A stretch of 36,355 nt of DNA from JAHIYG01 sp041306075 (GTDB taxonomy: Archaea > Altiarchaeota > Altiarchaeia > IMC4 > SCGC-AAA252-I15): the NCBI GenBank assembly GCA_041306075.1, contig JBFYKH010000014.1, forward strand, positions 1-36,355, read 5' to 3'. Both the position numbers and the translations under genes were made by a program. Of the stretch, positions 23,476 through 32,526 are shown one piece after another (position 1 is the stretch's first letter; each line of letters starts with the position of its first letter). The notes under the pieces were generated by a model that did not search any database, was not told the DNA's origin, and saw nothing but the letters and a program-made list of their open reading frames with translations.

Positions 23476-24201
23476 GTGGTTTCGACGAGGAAATCCTGGC
23501 TCGTGCTGGCTTTCGCTGCTGTAGTCCTGTTGGCCGGGTGCGTCAAGGTGCAGATTCGCGAGGATATCGGCTCCTCCGGCTCCTCCGACCTGACGATGTC
23601 GCTTGAGCCGGTGAACGTCTCCGCGATGGGCTGGGACAAGAAGAACCCGTGCCTCGACTTCAAGGCCAACGAGTCGAGCAAGCTGATTACAGACGCCAAA
23701 TGCAGGTTCGACGGGCGGAAGGAGACGGTGACCGCGAAATTCGACAGGAAGCGGGCGGGCGGACTCACGATAAACGGGGCGAAATACCGTTTAGACCTCG
23801 TCAAGGCCCTGGAGGGCTTCAACGACAACAAATCAAATTCCGTGAAATTCTCCCTGCCGAAGGAGAAGAACGAGACCCAGATACGGGAGGCGAGAGAGGC
23901 CGGCTTCGCCTACGATTACGTCGTCAAGATGCCTGGGACTGTCACAGGCCAGTCCGGCGGAGAAATCCAGTCCGACGGCTCCGTGAAATTCGACCTCCTG
24001 GAGCTCGTCGAGAGCGACCATCCCTACGTCGAATCCGAGACGGGTTTGGGCGGCCTCCTGGGCGGCTCGGCCAGGGAGTCCGACGACGAGTCCGGCGACA
24101 CAGGCGGGGACAATGGGGCGGGCAGCCCCTGCTGCTGCATACCCGGATTGAGCGTGCTGTTGGCGGCTGCCGGGGCGGCAGCCGCTAAGTTCGTTTTATG
24201 A
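23476..24201 (+). CDS. Predicted lipoprotein with second hydrophobic C-terminal segment
   Basis: The 241-residue product starts at a GTG 25 nt from the shared TATA box. It has a basic N-region, a hydrophobic core and a lipobox, LLAGC (Cys 22). A polar beta-rich domain follows (~25-180), then an acidic Gly/Ser/Asp linker. The tail reads SPCCCIPGLSVLLAAAGAAAAKF and ends in VL; it resembles the PGF-CTERM type of archaeosortase signals, although it has PGL and no terminal Arg. I do not recognise the central domain. It overlaps the convergent deacetylase gene by 17 bases. Confidence 0.75.
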   Translation: MVSTRKSWLVLAFAAVVLLAGCVKVQIREDIGSSGSSDLTMSLEPVNVSAMGWDKKNPCLDFKANESSKLITDAKCRFDGRKETVTAKFDRKRAGGLTINGAKYRLDLVKALEGFNDNKSNSVKFSLPKEKNETQIREAREAGFAYDYVVKMPGTVTGQSGGEIQSDGSVKFDLLELVESDHPYVESETGLGGLLGGSARESDDESGDTGGDNGAGSPCCCIPGLSVLLAAAGAAAAKFVL

Positions 24202-25297
24202 TTCCGCAGCCCCTCTGCTCCCTCGGCGCCTCCGTCATCTCCGGGGCCTCATGCCATATCGTCGACGCCTTCAGGGTGTCCTCGAGCTTCGTGAGTATCT
24301 CCCTCGTGGTCCCCAGGACCTCGCCCTCCACCTTGAGGCCGTGGCGCATCCCCAGGAGGGTGGAGGCTATTATGTAGTTCGTCTGGGGGAGCGTCTTCAG
24401 GTTGTATCCGCCCTCGAGCTCGAGTACGAGCTTGCCGCCGCACAGCTCCTTCGCGAGCGACATCATTATCTCGGTCATCCTCGCGAATCCGGCGTCGGTG
24501 ACGTTCAGCTGCGAGACGTGGTCCGTCATGTGGGAGTCCTGGCCTGCCGCGACGACGATGAGATCGGGCCTGTACTTCCTCACCCTGGGCACGACGAAGT
24601 TCTCGAGGAAAAAGACGTAGTCCGCGTCACCGGTGCCCGCCGGCACCGGGAAGTTTATGGTGTAGCCCTTCCCGGGCCCCTCCCCTATCTGCTCGACGAA
24701 ACCGACCCCCGGGTAGAAGGACTTCGGGTCCTGGTGTATGGACATGTTCAGGACGGTCGGGTCACTGTAGAACGTCCCCATCGTCCCGTTCGGGGCGTGG
24801 GCGTCCCAGTCGAAAATGAACACCCTCCTCAATCCGAAGTGGTGCTGCAGGTGCTTTATCATGATGGCTGCGTTGTCGAAGTAGCAGAACCCGGTGGCCT
24901 GGTTAAGGGACGCGTGGTGCCCGGGGGGCCTCAGGAGTGCGAAGGCGTTCTCGGCCTCGCCAGTCCAGACTGCCCTGCCGGCCGCTATTGCGCCGCCTGC
25001 GGCGAGGCGGGCGACGTCGTAGGTGTCCTTGCAGACGTAGGTGTCGGAGTCTATCACCGAGAACATGCCGCTGCCGTGCTCGCTCAGGCATTTCACGTAG
25101 TTGACGTGCTCGGGCGTGTGGACGCGGGTCAGGTCTGATATGGCGGCGGGCTCCGGGGTTATGGGGGAGAGCATGTCCAGGAAGTTCGTCCGCTGGAAGT
25201 GCTCCATCGTAAGCTTAAGCCTCTCCGGGCATTCTGGGTGGTGTTCCACCTGCCTGTGCTTGAGGTAGTCGTCGTGGTAGACGAGGGCCGTCGTCAC
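24185..25297 (-). CDS. AcuC-like lysine deacetylase (class II-type histone deacetylase family)
   Basis: The 370-residue arginase-fold deacetylase has LLRPPGHHAS (His 127, 128), IFDWDAHAPNGT (Asp 165, His 167) and AAGQDSHMTD (Asp 254) supplying the catalytic His pair and zinc ligands, plus LELEGGYN. The usual HHGN here reads HAPN, as in some acetylpolyamine or AcuC-like enzymes. It starts at a GTG whose last bases overlap the stop of the synthetase-GNAT gene (GTGA), so the acetyltransferase and deacetylase are translationally coupled. A likely substrate is acetylated Acs, with histone as an alternative since a histone gene is also in the window. Confidence 0.92.
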   Translation of the reverse strand: MTTALVYHDDYLKHRQVEHHPECPERLKLTMEHFQRTNFLDMLSPITPEPAAISDLTRVHTPEHVNYVKCLSEHGSGMFSVIDSDTYVCKDTYDVARLAAGGAIAAGRAVWTGEAENAFALLRPPGHHASLNQATGFCYFDNAAIMIKHLQHHFGLRRVFIFDWDAHAPNGTMGTFYSDPTVLNMSIHQDPKSFYPGVGFVEQIGEGPGKGYTINFPVPAGTGDADYVFFLENFVVPRVRKYRPDLIVVAAGQDSHMTDHVSQLNVTDAGFARMTEIMMSLAKELCGGKLVLELEGGYNLKTLPQTNYIIASTLLGMRHGLKVEGEVLGTTREILTKLEDTLKASTIWHEAPEMTEAPREQRGCGIIKRT

Positions 25298-27969
25298 CGT
25301 TTCTCCCCCCTCATGTCCAGGGTCAGCTTGTCTATCTGCGGGTCCTCGGTCGTCTCCACGACGAATCCGAGCTTCTCCGCGACGTGCTTCATCGCGCTGT
25401 TCTCCTTTATCACCGTCGCGTAGACGGTCTCGAGCTTCTTCCTCCTTCCGATGTCGACTATCTTCTCGACGAGCTTGAATCCGAGCCCCTTGTTCTGCCA
25501 GCTGTCGGTCACGACCACGGAGAACTCCGCCTTCGACTCCCCCGGGTCGTACATGAGCCTGCTCATGCCGACGAGTATTCCGCCGTGCTCGGCCACGACC
25601 GTTATCTCCCTGTCGTAGTCTGTGTGGCAGTACCTGACCAGCATCTCGTGGGTTATGTCCTTGATGGTGTAGAAGAACCTGTAGTGCATCGTCTTCTCGG
25701 AGAACGACTTGAACAGGTCCTTGACCTTCGGCTCGTCCTCTGCCTTTATGGCCCTGAGGACGGCGGTGTCTCCGTCCTTCAGCCTGTACTCCTCCGTGTA
25801 CTCCTTCGGGTACGGGAGGATGCAAAGGTGCTCGTGGTCGGTCTTCCAGGCCTCCTTGTCCAATACTATCCTCGCGTCCAGGGCTATGCACCGCTCGCCG
25901 GTGGCCAAAAGCGGGTTGACGTCGACCTCCGTCACCTCGGGGAAGTCTGTGATGAGCTGGGAAAAGTTGATTATCGCCTTCTCGACCTCCAGGAGGTTCG
26001 CCGGCTTCCGGTCCCGGGAACCATTCTTTAAGATGCTGTAGAGGCGCGTCTCCTCCATCATCCTCCTCACTAGCGTCTGGTTCAGGGGGGGCAGGCCGAT
26101 GCTCTTGTCCCTGAGGGTTTCCACTAGGGTGCCGCCTGCGCCGAAGACGACGACCTGGCCGAAAACCTCGTCCCGCTTGGATCCGAGGAGGAGCTCGAAG
26201 CCGCGGTCTATGACCATCGGCATGACGGCGGCGCCCTTCAGCTCCGCGTTGGGGTTGTAGCGCCTCGCGTTCTCCATTATCCTGTCGAAGGCGTCCTCCA
26301 CCTCCTTGCCGGTGTAGAGGCTCAGCATGACGCCGCCGGCGTCTGTCTTGTGCGTTATGTGCGGCGACTCAATCTTCAGGACGACCGGGTATCCGGCGTT
26401 GTTGGCGGCCTTCACCGCGTCCTCCCTGGTCCTGGCGAGCGCGGCGTGGTTGGTGGTGAGCCCGTACTCCATCAGGAACTCCTTGGACTCCCGCTCCGAG
26501 AGCACGTAGACTCCCTTCGAGACGTTCTCGTCGATTATCCTCCTGAGCCTCGCCTTGTCCGGGCTTATGCCGCGCGTAAGCTCCTGGGGCGTCTCATGGA
26601 GGAGCTCCAGGTTGTGGAGGTAGTTGTAGCCCGAGATGAGCGGCATCACGGCCTTCTCCGGCGTCGAGTAGACGGCTATCCCCCGCTCCCTGAGGAGCTT
26701 CCTCGCCTCCGCAACAGCTGGGCCGCCCATCCAGCAGGCCGTTATCGGCTTGTCCGTGCCGGCCCAGGAGTCGGCGACGACCTTCGCGATCTCGGTGGGG
26801 TTCGTGCCCGACTGCGGCGTGAGTATGACCGCTATGCTGTCCACGTCCCTGTTCCGTATGCAGACGTCCAGGGCGTGCCTGTACCTGTCCGGGCCGGCGT
26901 CCCCGAGCAGGTCTATGGGGTTGTTCCTGCTCCAGGCCGGCGGGAGGCCGCCGTCCAGCTTTTTGATGGTCTCCTCGTCAAGTTCGGCCAGCGAGCCCTT
27001 CTCCTCGATTATCTTGTCGACAGCCATGACCCCCGGCCCCCCGGCGTTCGTTATCACCGCTATCCTCGGGCCCTTCGGCAGCGGCCCCTTCGCGAGCTTC
27101 TCGGATATGTCGAAGAGGTCGTCTATCTCCTTCACCCTCACGACACCCGCCCTCTTGAAGGCGGCGCTGTAGACGTCGTCGCTGCCGGCTATCGCCCCCG
27201 TGTGGCTGACGACCGCCTTCCTGCCCTCCTCGAAGCGGCCGGACTTGACGATGACTATCGGCTTGTTTATGGCGAATCCGCTAGCCGCGCTCATGAACTT
27301 CTTCGCGTTCTTCACGGACTCCATGTAGACGACGATGCTCTTCGTCTTAGGGTCGCGGCCGAAGAAGTCTATGAGGTCTCCGTAGTCGACGTCCAGCATC
27401 GAGCCGATGGAGACGAAGTAGCTGAACCCTATCCCCCGGCCGTCGGCCCAGTCGATTATGGACGAGCAGAGGGCCCCGCTCTGGCTTATGAAGGCGATGT
27501 TGCCCTCCTCCGGCATCTTGATGGCGAAGCTGGCGTTCAGCCTGTGTCTCGGGTTGATGACCCCGAGGCAGTTGGGGCCGATTATCCTTATGTCGTGCTT
27601 CGCAGCCGCGGCAGCCACCTCCTGCTCCCTCTTCCTGCCCTCCTCGCCGGCCTCCTTGAATCCCGCGGAGATTATGACCGCGCCCTTAACCCCCTTTTTG
27701 CCGCATTCGTCCATTATCGCCGGCACCGTGGCCGCGGGGGTCGCTATTATCGCCAAGTCTATCTGCCGGGGTATCTCGCTTACGGACTGGTACGCGTGGA
27801 CGCCCTGTATGCTGTCGTGCTTCTGGTTCACGGGGTATATAGTGCCCTTGAACCCGTGGCCTATCAGGTTGGACATTATCGCGTACCCTACGCTGTCCTT
27901 CTTGTTGCTCGCCCCTATCACCGCGACCGTGTTGGGGTAGAATATGTTCTTTAGACCCTTCGTGGGCAA
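25294..27969 (-). CDS. ADP-forming acyl-CoA synthetase fused to GNAT acetyltransferase (Pat-like)
   Basis: The 891-residue protein contains a CoA-binding Rossmann domain (~8-140), a succinyl-CoA-synthetase-like domain (~150-300) with SHTGAIAG, a flavodoxin-like region (~300-470), an ATP-grasp domain (~480-705: KIESPHITHKTDAGGV) and a GNAT domain (~733-885) with the acetyl-CoA loop QNKGLG (825-830). This is the layout of Pat/YfiQ protein acetyltransferases. Unlike enterobacterial Pat, it keeps the His (256) that is phosphorylated in active ADP-forming synthetases, so it may be bifunctional. The TTG start at 27969 has AGGTGAT just upstream. The deacetylase gene overlaps its stop. Confidence 0.93.
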   Translation of the reverse strand: MPTKGLKNIFYPNTVAVIGASNKKDSVGYAIMSNLIGHGFKGTIYPVNQKHDSIQGVHAYQSVSEIPRQIDLAIIATPAATVPAIMDECGKKGVKGAVIISAGFKEAGEEGRKREQEVAAAAAKHDIRIIGPNCLGVINPRHRLNASFAIKMPEEGNIAFISQSGALCSSIIDWADGRGIGFSYFVSIGSMLDVDYGDLIDFFGRDPKTKSIVVYMESVKNAKKFMSAASGFAINKPIVIVKSGRFEEGRKAVVSHTGAIAGSDDVYSAAFKRAGVVRVKEIDDLFDISEKLAKGPLPKGPRIAVITNAGGPGVMAVDKIIEEKGSLAELDEETIKKLDGGLPPAWSRNNPIDLLGDAGPDRYRHALDVCIRNRDVDSIAVILTPQSGTNPTEIAKVVADSWAGTDKPITACWMGGPAVAEARKLLRERGIAVYSTPEKAVMPLISGYNYLHNLELLHETPQELTRGISPDKARLRRIIDENVSKGVYVLSERESKEFLMEYGLTTNHAALARTREDAVKAANNAGYPVVLKIESPHITHKTDAGGVMLSLYTGKEVEDAFDRIMENARRYNPNAELKGAAVMPMVIDRGFELLLGSKRDEVFGQVVVFGAGGTLVETLRDKSIGLPPLNQTLVRRMMEETRLYSILKNGSRDRKPANLLEVEKAIINFSQLITDFPEVTEVDVNPLLATGERCIALDARIVLDKEAWKTDHEHLCILPYPKEYTEEYRLKDGDTAVLRAIKAEDEPKVKDLFKSFSEKTMHYRFFYTIKDITHEMLVRYCHTDYDREITVVAEHGGILVGMSRLMYDPGESKAEFSVVVTDSWQNKGLGFKLVEKIVDIGRRKKLETVYATVIKENSAMKHVAEKLGFVVETTEDPQIDKLTLDMRGEKR

Positions 27970-28082
27970 ATGGAATCACCTGTCTGATGGTATAGGCACT
28001 TAAAGGCTAAAAAGCATCGTCCGGGTTTTTATGCGCCCGGTCTATATAGTGTCCTGAGATATATCGGTTTTTGACATATGCC

Positions 28083-29246
28083 ATGGATTCCGGCCGGATA
28101 TTCCAGCGGATTGCCGACGTGCAGGACAGGCGGGCCCCCCTAGTCTCGGCAGCGGGGCTGGCGCTGACGGCGTTCTTCCTCTTCGGGATGTCGTTCATCC
28201 AGATAGAGACCGACTTCGAGAAGGAGCTGCCGCAGGAGAACCCGGCGATAGTCCTGAACAACCGCGTGAAGGACACGTTCAGCGGCCAGGACGCGATGTT
28301 CGTGGTCGTGGAGCTGGACCCGGACTCCAAGAGCAGGCAGGCGGTGAAGGACATACGTGACCCGCGGGTCATGGCGATGCTCCGGGAGCTTGGGCGTGAG
28401 TTCACGGACAAGGCGGGGGTCGACAGGTCCCACTCCGCGGCGATGCTTTTTTCCGGCCGGGAAATCCCCGGGAACATCGACGGCGTGAAGGCGAGGCTCG
28501 AGGCGGTCCCCGGCTCCGGCGCCTACTTCAACAGGGACTACTCGATGACGACAGTCTCGGTCTTCGCGAACGTGGGCTCCGGCTCCGAGAAGGTGAAGTC
28601 CCTGACCAGCGACATAACCGACAGCATAAACGAGGTGTCGAAGCCGCCGGGCGTGAAGCTCGCGGTAACCGGGATGCCGGCGGTCAGGGTCAGGATAGGG
28701 GAGATACTCGTCAGCGACGCGAAATACACCACAGTCCTGGCGTCGGCGATAATCCTCCTCCTCCTCCTGGTCATTACCCGGCCTTTCACCCGAGGCTTCC
28801 TCGTGTTCATGCCCCTGATGATGGCCCTGATATGGACGCTCGGCACCATGGGGTGGCTCAACATACCCCTCTCGATGGTAACGGTCGGCGTCGGCGCGAT
28901 GATACTCGGCCTCGGAGTGGAATACAGCGCCTTCTACGTCAGCACCTACGAGGCTAAGCGCGAGGCAGGCGGAAGCCAGAAAGAGGCACTCTACCTGGCC
29001 ATGAGGGAGGTCGGGTCCGCGATATTCGGCTCCTCATCCACCACGGTGGCTGGCTTCCTCGCCCTCACATTCGCGTCGATGCCCCTCCTCCACCACCTCG
29101 GATTCGCGCTGGCCTTGGGTATAGCGTACTGCTCAGTCACAGCCCTGCTCTTCAATCCCGCCTTGATAGTGCTCCAGGAGAGGCATTCGGACAGCATATT
29201 CCGCACCTTCTGCAAATACGCTGGCGCGAAGGAGGACGTGGAATGA
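28083..29246 (+). CDS. RND/MMPL-family transporter, first of a pair
   Basis: The 387-residue protein has a span near the N terminus (~19-37), an extracytoplasmic domain (~40-200, from IETDFEKELPQENPA), then a bundle of five spans (~205-380). The family feature LGVEYSAFYVSTYEAKRE lies in the bundle. It is one half of the usual 12-span RND architecture (HAE3/MMPL type) and probably dimerises with the next gene product to export lipids or hydrophobic compounds. I used the ATG at 28083; a TTG at 28071 lies 26 nt from a TATATAG box and is possible. It overlaps the next gene by 4 bases (ATGA). Confidence 0.9.
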   Translation: MDSGRIFQRIADVQDRRAPLVSAAGLALTAFFLFGMSFIQIETDFEKELPQENPAIVLNNRVKDTFSGQDAMFVVVELDPDSKSRQAVKDIRDPRVMAMLRELGREFTDKAGVDRSHSAAMLFSGREIPGNIDGVKARLEAVPGSGAYFNRDYSMTTVSVFANVGSGSEKVKSLTSDITDSINEVSKPPGVKLAVTGMPAVRVRIGEILVSDAKYTTVLASAIILLLLLVITRPFTRGFLVFMPLMMALIWTLGTMGWLNIPLSMVTVGVGAMILGLGVEYSAFYVSTYEAKREAGGSQKEALYLAMREVGSAIFGSSSTTVAGFLALTFASMPLLHHLGFALALGIAYCSVTALLFNPALIVLQERHSDSIFRTFCKYAGAKEDVE

Positions 29247-30427
29247 GCGCCGTAAGACGGTTCTCGGAGGCCTACGGCGGATTCGTCTCGGATCACCCTT
29301 ACGTGATGGCGGGCGTCGTCGCCCTGATATACCTCATGGCGTCCTACGGCAACACGCTACTTGAGAATGTCTCCATGAACCAGAAGGATATGCTGCCTGG
29401 GGACGACCCAACGGTCAAGAGCCTGAACGCCATGCAGGACGAGTTCGGCGGCACGGAATCCGCGCTCTTCGTAGTGGAACTAGACCCCACGCAGACGGGT
29501 TCAAACGAGGTCAAGGACATACGGGACACCCGCGCCCTAGAATACGCCGACCTACTCGCCCAGAAGGCGCGGAAGCTCGAGGACGTCGTGTCGGCGTCAT
29601 CGGCAGCGGACCTGATACGGCGGGATGGCCGGCTAAGCCGCAGCGGCAACACCATAAACTCCCTCCTCGGCCAGAACCCACAGTCGGCCATGTACGTGAG
29701 CCCCGACTACTCGATGGCCCTCGTCAGGATACAGCTTACAGACAGCTTCGACGAGGACCGCCTGAACCGGCAGCTGACCGGGATAGTCGAGGGAACCCCC
29801 AAGCCCTCCGGGGTGACGGCGCAGGTTTCAGGCTCAGTCATCATAGGCTCGTCAATAAAGGCGCAGATAGCCCCTGACATGGCAAAGACCGGTACGTACT
29901 CCCTGATGGGCGTGATAACCCTGGTGCTCATAACATTCGGCCTGTCCGTACGCCACAGCTTCACCTCCCTCCTCGCCATCATCATGGGGGGCATGTGGTC
30001 CTTCGGCCTCATGGGCCTCATGGGCATGAGCATAACATCGCAGACCTCAGCCGGCCTGTCCATGATACTCGGGATAGGCATAGACTTCGGCATACAGGTG
30101 GTGAACAGGTTCAGGATAGAGGCGAGGAGGATTCCCGTCCGGCAGGCGATGATAAATACTCTGGGAACAGTCATTGTGCCCATGAGCACGACGACGCTCG
30201 CCGCCCTGATAGGCTTCAGGGCGATGTCCCTCGGCGAGCTGACGATGCTCCGGGACCTCGCGACGATGATGTCGTTCGGCGTCATGTGCTGCATGGCGGC
30301 GGCGCTGACGGTAGTCCCGGTCGCCCTCGTCCTCGGGGAGATGCACTTCAAGGAGTCCTGGTTCGGCCGCACAAAGGCGTTTTTGCGGATTCATGCTAAC
30401 AAGGTCAGGATGATTATCGGAGGATGA
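29243..30427 (+). CDS. RND/MMPL-family transporter, second of a pair
   Basis: The 394-residue protein repeats the plan of its neighbour: one N-terminal span, an extracytoplasmic domain (MLPGDDPTVKSLNAMQDEFGG, a hallmark near the start of MMPL proteins), then five spans with MILGIGIDFGIQVVNRFRIE, where the Asp corresponds to the proton-relay position. The first protein has Glu at that place (LGVEYS). Sharing 4-base overlaps with both neighbours suggests a fixed-stoichiometry complex with the first RND half and the secreted Ig-like protein. Confidence 0.92.
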   Translation: MSAVRRFSEAYGGFVSDHPYVMAGVVALIYLMASYGNTLLENVSMNQKDMLPGDDPTVKSLNAMQDEFGGTESALFVVELDPTQTGSNEVKDIRDTRALEYADLLAQKARKLEDVVSASSAADLIRRDGRLSRSGNTINSLLGQNPQSAMYVSPDYSMALVRIQLTDSFDEDRLNRQLTGIVEGTPKPSGVTAQVSGSVIIGSSIKAQIAPDMAKTGTYSLMGVITLVLITFGLSVRHSFTSLLAIIMGGMWSFGLMGLMGMSITSQTSAGLSMILGIGIDFGIQVVNRFRIEARRIPVRQAMINTLGTVIVPMSTTTLAALIGFRAMSLGELTMLRDLATMMSFGVMCCMAAALTVVPVALVLGEMHFKESWFGRTKAFLRIHANKVRMIIGG

Positions 30428-32160
30428 AGATGAACAAATGGGTTTTTGCACTGGCGTGCGTATTGGCGTTACTGGGAACTGCAGACGGACAGAGCTACGT
30501 GGTCGTGAGCGGCAACTCGATGCCGATAACGTCCCCGTCGAACCTCATGGTCGACTACGCGCTCAGCGCATACGACCCGACCCTCGGGCCCGGCGACACG
30601 GGGACGATCACCCTCATAATCCGGAACACGGGGAGCCAGAGGGCAGAGGACGTTCAACTGTACATACCGGACGTCCCGAACATAAAGGCGGGCAAGAGCT
30701 TCTTCCTGGGCACGATATCCGCGCAGTCGACGGCGACGGTGTCCCTGACGTACACGATATCCCCGAAAGCGGACATAGGAATCATAACCCTGCCCGTGAT
30801 GCTCACATACGACGGCTACGACTCTGACGCCAAGCGGGTGAACAACATCCAGGCCAACTACGACTTCCCGCTGAAGGTCTACGGGAACCCGAAGCTCTCC
30901 ATAGAGGCGATAGACTTCGGCGACATAGACATAGGCTCGGCATTCAACGTGACCATACGGCTGAAGAACCAGGACCGGGAGGCCTACAAGGCGGTCGCCA
31001 CCCTCGGCGGAGCGGAACAGTCCCAGATGGACATGCCTTCGATGGCGCAGGCCGCAGCGTCGCAGGGCGGGCTCGCCCCCCTCCTTGCGGCAGCCCAGTC
31101 CACGCCCGCCCTCGCGTCAGGGCTTGCGGCGCTATCCTCCACGGCCTCCGCCGGGTCGTCCCAGGAGAAGGCGATAACCATACTCGGCTCCGACCGGAAG
31201 TTCATCGGCTCCATAGGCCCCGGGGAGACGGTCCCGGTGACGTTCACGCTCTACGTGAGCGACAGGGCCGTGTCCGGCGCGTACTCGCTCCCCCTGACAA
31301 TAGACTACGAGAACAAGGGGCGCGCGCAGCTGTCCGACACCTTCAACATCGGCGTCTACGTGACCGGGAAGCCGCAGGTGAGCTTCTCCAACGTCAAGAC
31401 CGACCCCAACGAGATACGCCAGGACGAGCGGGACGTGGAGGTGAAGGTCACGGTGGAAAACATCGGCACCAAGGAGGTCGACAACTTCAGGATGACGCTC
31501 GAGCCAGCCGGCCCCTTCAAGAACGCGAGGTCCTACGTCCAGACACAGGAGCTCGGTTCTGTCAAGACCCAGGACTCCTCGACCGTCAGCTTCTACGTGG
31601 ACGTCGACAAGGGCGCCAAACAGGGGCTCTACCCGCTCACATTCCTCGTGGAGTACAAGCTCGGCACAAAGCACGTCAACGAGACGAAGACCGTACAGAT
31701 AGCCCTGAAGGACAGCCCGGACTTCCAAGTCGCGTCGCCGCCCATCTCGGCGGCGGCCGGGGAGAAGGGCCGCATACAGGCGAAGGTGACTAACAACGGG
31801 AAGAAATGCGAGTCCGTGACGCTCTGGGTGATGAAGAAGAGCGACCAGCCCTTCGACTTCGACGACAAGAGCCAGTACATAGGCGACCTTGACGCCGGGG
31901 AAAGCGGCGAGGCGGCGCTGACGTTCACAACGGACGCCGCGGCCAAGGCGCAGGAATACCTCGTCCCCATGGAAATCCGCTGCACCCTGGACGACAAGGT
32001 CGAAGTCTACTCCGCATCCGCGCGGGTCACCGTCGCCGCGGCAGGCCGGCTCGACAACGTGCCGGCAGCCCTGGTGGCTGCGGTCGCCGTGGCCGCCGCC
32101 CTCGCCGTATGGGCGGCTAAAAACCGCCTGAGCGGCAGGGGGAAGGATAAGACGGAGTAA
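30424..32160 (+). CDS. Secreted Ig-like (COG1361/CARDB-type) surface protein with C-terminal span
   Basis: The 578-residue protein has a signal peptide (MKMNKWVFALACVLALLGTADG), at least four Ig-like beta domains with the recurring pattern G-D-T-G-T-I-T-L-I-I-R-N-T-G or V-E-N-I-G-T-K-E (about 110-130 residues each), and a C-terminal span ending NRLSGRGKDKTE. In domain two there is an odd low-complexity insert of about 50 residues rich in Ala, Ser and Gln (~195-245). Similar COG1361 proteins accompany RND pumps in other archaea. It overlaps the second RND gene by 4 bases, so it probably works as an accessory outer component. Confidence 0.87.
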   Translation: MKMNKWVFALACVLALLGTADGQSYVVVSGNSMPITSPSNLMVDYALSAYDPTLGPGDTGTITLIIRNTGSQRAEDVQLYIPDVPNIKAGKSFFLGTISAQSTATVSLTYTISPKADIGIITLPVMLTYDGYDSDAKRVNNIQANYDFPLKVYGNPKLSIEAIDFGDIDIGSAFNVTIRLKNQDREAYKAVATLGGAEQSQMDMPSMAQAAASQGGLAPLLAAAQSTPALASGLAALSSTASAGSSQEKAITILGSDRKFIGSIGPGETVPVTFTLYVSDRAVSGAYSLPLTIDYENKGRAQLSDTFNIGVYVTGKPQVSFSNVKTDPNEIRQDERDVEVKVTVENIGTKEVDNFRMTLEPAGPFKNARSYVQTQELGSVKTQDSSTVSFYVDVDKGAKQGLYPLTFLVEYKLGTKHVNETKTVQIALKDSPDFQVASPPISAAAGEKGRIQAKVTNNGKKCESVTLWVMKKSDQPFDFDDKSQYIGDLDAGESGEAALTFTTDAAAKAQEYLVPMEIRCTLDDKVEVYSASARVTVAAAGRLDNVPAALVAAVAVAAALAVWAAKNRLSGRGKDKTE

Positions 32161-32169
32161 GGGGGAAGG

Positions 32170-32520
32170 ATGAAAGGCAAAGCCAGTGACGAGGAAGACC
32201 TCGCCTGGATAAACGAGCGGTTCCTGAAGGGCCTGGGGAGAATACACTACCTCTGCGTCCTTGAGCGCGAAGGCGGCACAGGATACGACATCCTCCAGTA
32301 CATGAAGGGCCACTACCGCCTGAAGCTCAGCGCAGCGGCCGTCTACCCCGCCCTACAAGCCATGGAGGCCGGAGGCTACATAACCGGCGCATGGATGGAA
32401 GACGGCTACCCGAAGCGGAAACACTACTCCCTGACGGCCAGGGGCAGGAGGATGCTCCAGGCGGCGAGGAAGCGCATACACTCGCTCGCCCGGGAGCTCA
32501 CCGAAGTCAAACGCAGGTGA
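32170..32520 (+). CDS. PadR-family transcriptional regulator
   Basis: The 116-residue protein has the PadR winged-helix pattern: LGRIHYLCVLEREGGTGYDI, LSAAAVYPALQAMEAGGYIT and a wing ending KRKHYSLTARGRRML. PadR proteins repress stress or efflux genes in response to small molecules. Its position 9 bases after the surface-protein gene, at the end of an RND export operon, suggests it controls that operon. A short helical C terminus may dimerise. Confidence 0.93.
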   Translation: MKGKASDEEDLAWINERFLKGLGRIHYLCVLEREGGTGYDILQYMKGHYRLKLSAAAVYPALQAMEAGGYITGAWMEDGYPKRKHYSLTARGRRMLQAARKRIHSLARELTEVKRR

Positions 32521-32526
32521 ACGCGG

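Noticed and set aside
26350..27954. Long 534-codon plus-strand open frame opposite the synthetase-GNAT gene
   Set aside because: It is the antisense shadow of a GC-rich gene with strong domain evidence; its translation is Val/Arg/Leu/Tyr-rich with no motifs.
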